Assembly (NCBI GenBank): GCA_002430605.1
Contig: DJBY01000087.1
Location: 1,255 to 7,264 of the forward strand
Origin: Opitutia bacterium UBA5964
GTDB taxonomy: Bacteria > Verrucomicrobiota > Verrucomicrobiia > Opitutales > Coraliomargaritaceae
DNA length: 6,010 nucleotides
Reading direction: 5' to 3'
Shown piece after piece: positions 5,994 through 6,010 of the stretch. A program made the translations under genes and the position numbers. How positions within the stretch are numbered: the stretch's first letter is position 1; each line of letters opens with the position of its first letter. The notes beneath the pieces were generated by a model. That model was not told the origin of the DNA. It worked only from the letters and a program-made list of their open reading frames with translations, and ran no database searches.

Positions 5994-6010
5994 GAGGGCG
6001 ACTCGCCCTC
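5994..6010 (+). terminator. GC-rich stem-loop at the window edge, probable operon terminator (incomplete)
   Basis: GAGGGCG (5994-6000) and CGCCCTC (6004-6010) are perfect reverse complements around an ACT loop. The bases before the left arm (GGAGG at about 5989-5993) could extend the stem if the sequence beyond the window reads CCTCC. The hairpin lies 75 bases after the lptE stop, where an operon terminator is expected. The right flank, and thus any T-run, is not visible, so the terminator role is inferred. Confidence 0.5.

Noticed and set aside
5957..5998. Possible G-quadruplex
   Set aside because: Four G-triplets exist, but the first is separated from the second by 22 bases, and only a weak two-tier version would have short loops.

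Overview
The window holds seven protein genes, all on the + strand and tightly packed, with no mobile element, CRISPR array, rRNA or tRNA that I can recognise. Base composition is even (a little over half G+C by eye) and codon use looks uniform, so nothing suggests recent transfer. The gene set and several protein details suggest a Gram-negative bacterium of the Planctomycetota-Verrucomicrobiota-Chlamydiota group, most likely Verrucomicrobiota class Opitutae (Coraliomargarita/Puniceicoccales-like). These details are a cysteine-free bL32, a BamD-like TPR protein without a lipobox, an LptE-like lipoprotein and start codons lacking Shine-Dalgarno sequences. The taxonomic call is inference from gene content, not a database match.

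Left part (5-1840): a riboflavin-pathway protein in which an intact 3,4-dihydroxy-2-butanone 4-phosphate synthase (RibB) domain is fused to a GTP cyclohydrolase II-like domain that has lost its zinc and catalytic residues (a RibBX-type architecture). After 54 bases comes elbB, a DJ-1/PfpI-superfamily glyoxalase-like protein.

Middle (1841-4289): a 113-base gap with a good sigma-70-type promoter candidate and a 6-bp hairpin precedes rpmF (bL32, only 59 codons), plsX and fabH. This is the widely conserved ribosomal protein/phospholipid/fatty-acid initiation cluster. PlsX makes acyl-phosphate for phospholipid synthesis, and FabH performs the first condensation of fatty acid synthesis.

Right part (4280-5918): the fabH stop overlaps, or nearly touches, the start of a secreted TPR protein of the BamD/YfiO type, followed by a small LptE-like lipoprotein. 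The five genes from rpmF to lptE run with gaps of 45 bases or less and look like one envelope-biogenesis operon linking membrane lipid synthesis with outer-membrane protein and LPS assembly. The last 92 bases are non-coding and end in a GC-rich stem-loop cut by the window edge, probably the operon terminator.

This is largely an ordinary housekeeping region and I do not see a new biological system. The points most worth a second look are the dead GTP cyclohydrolase domain, the lack of Shine-Dalgarno sequences before every visible start, the lipobox-less BamD-like protein and the rpmF leader.
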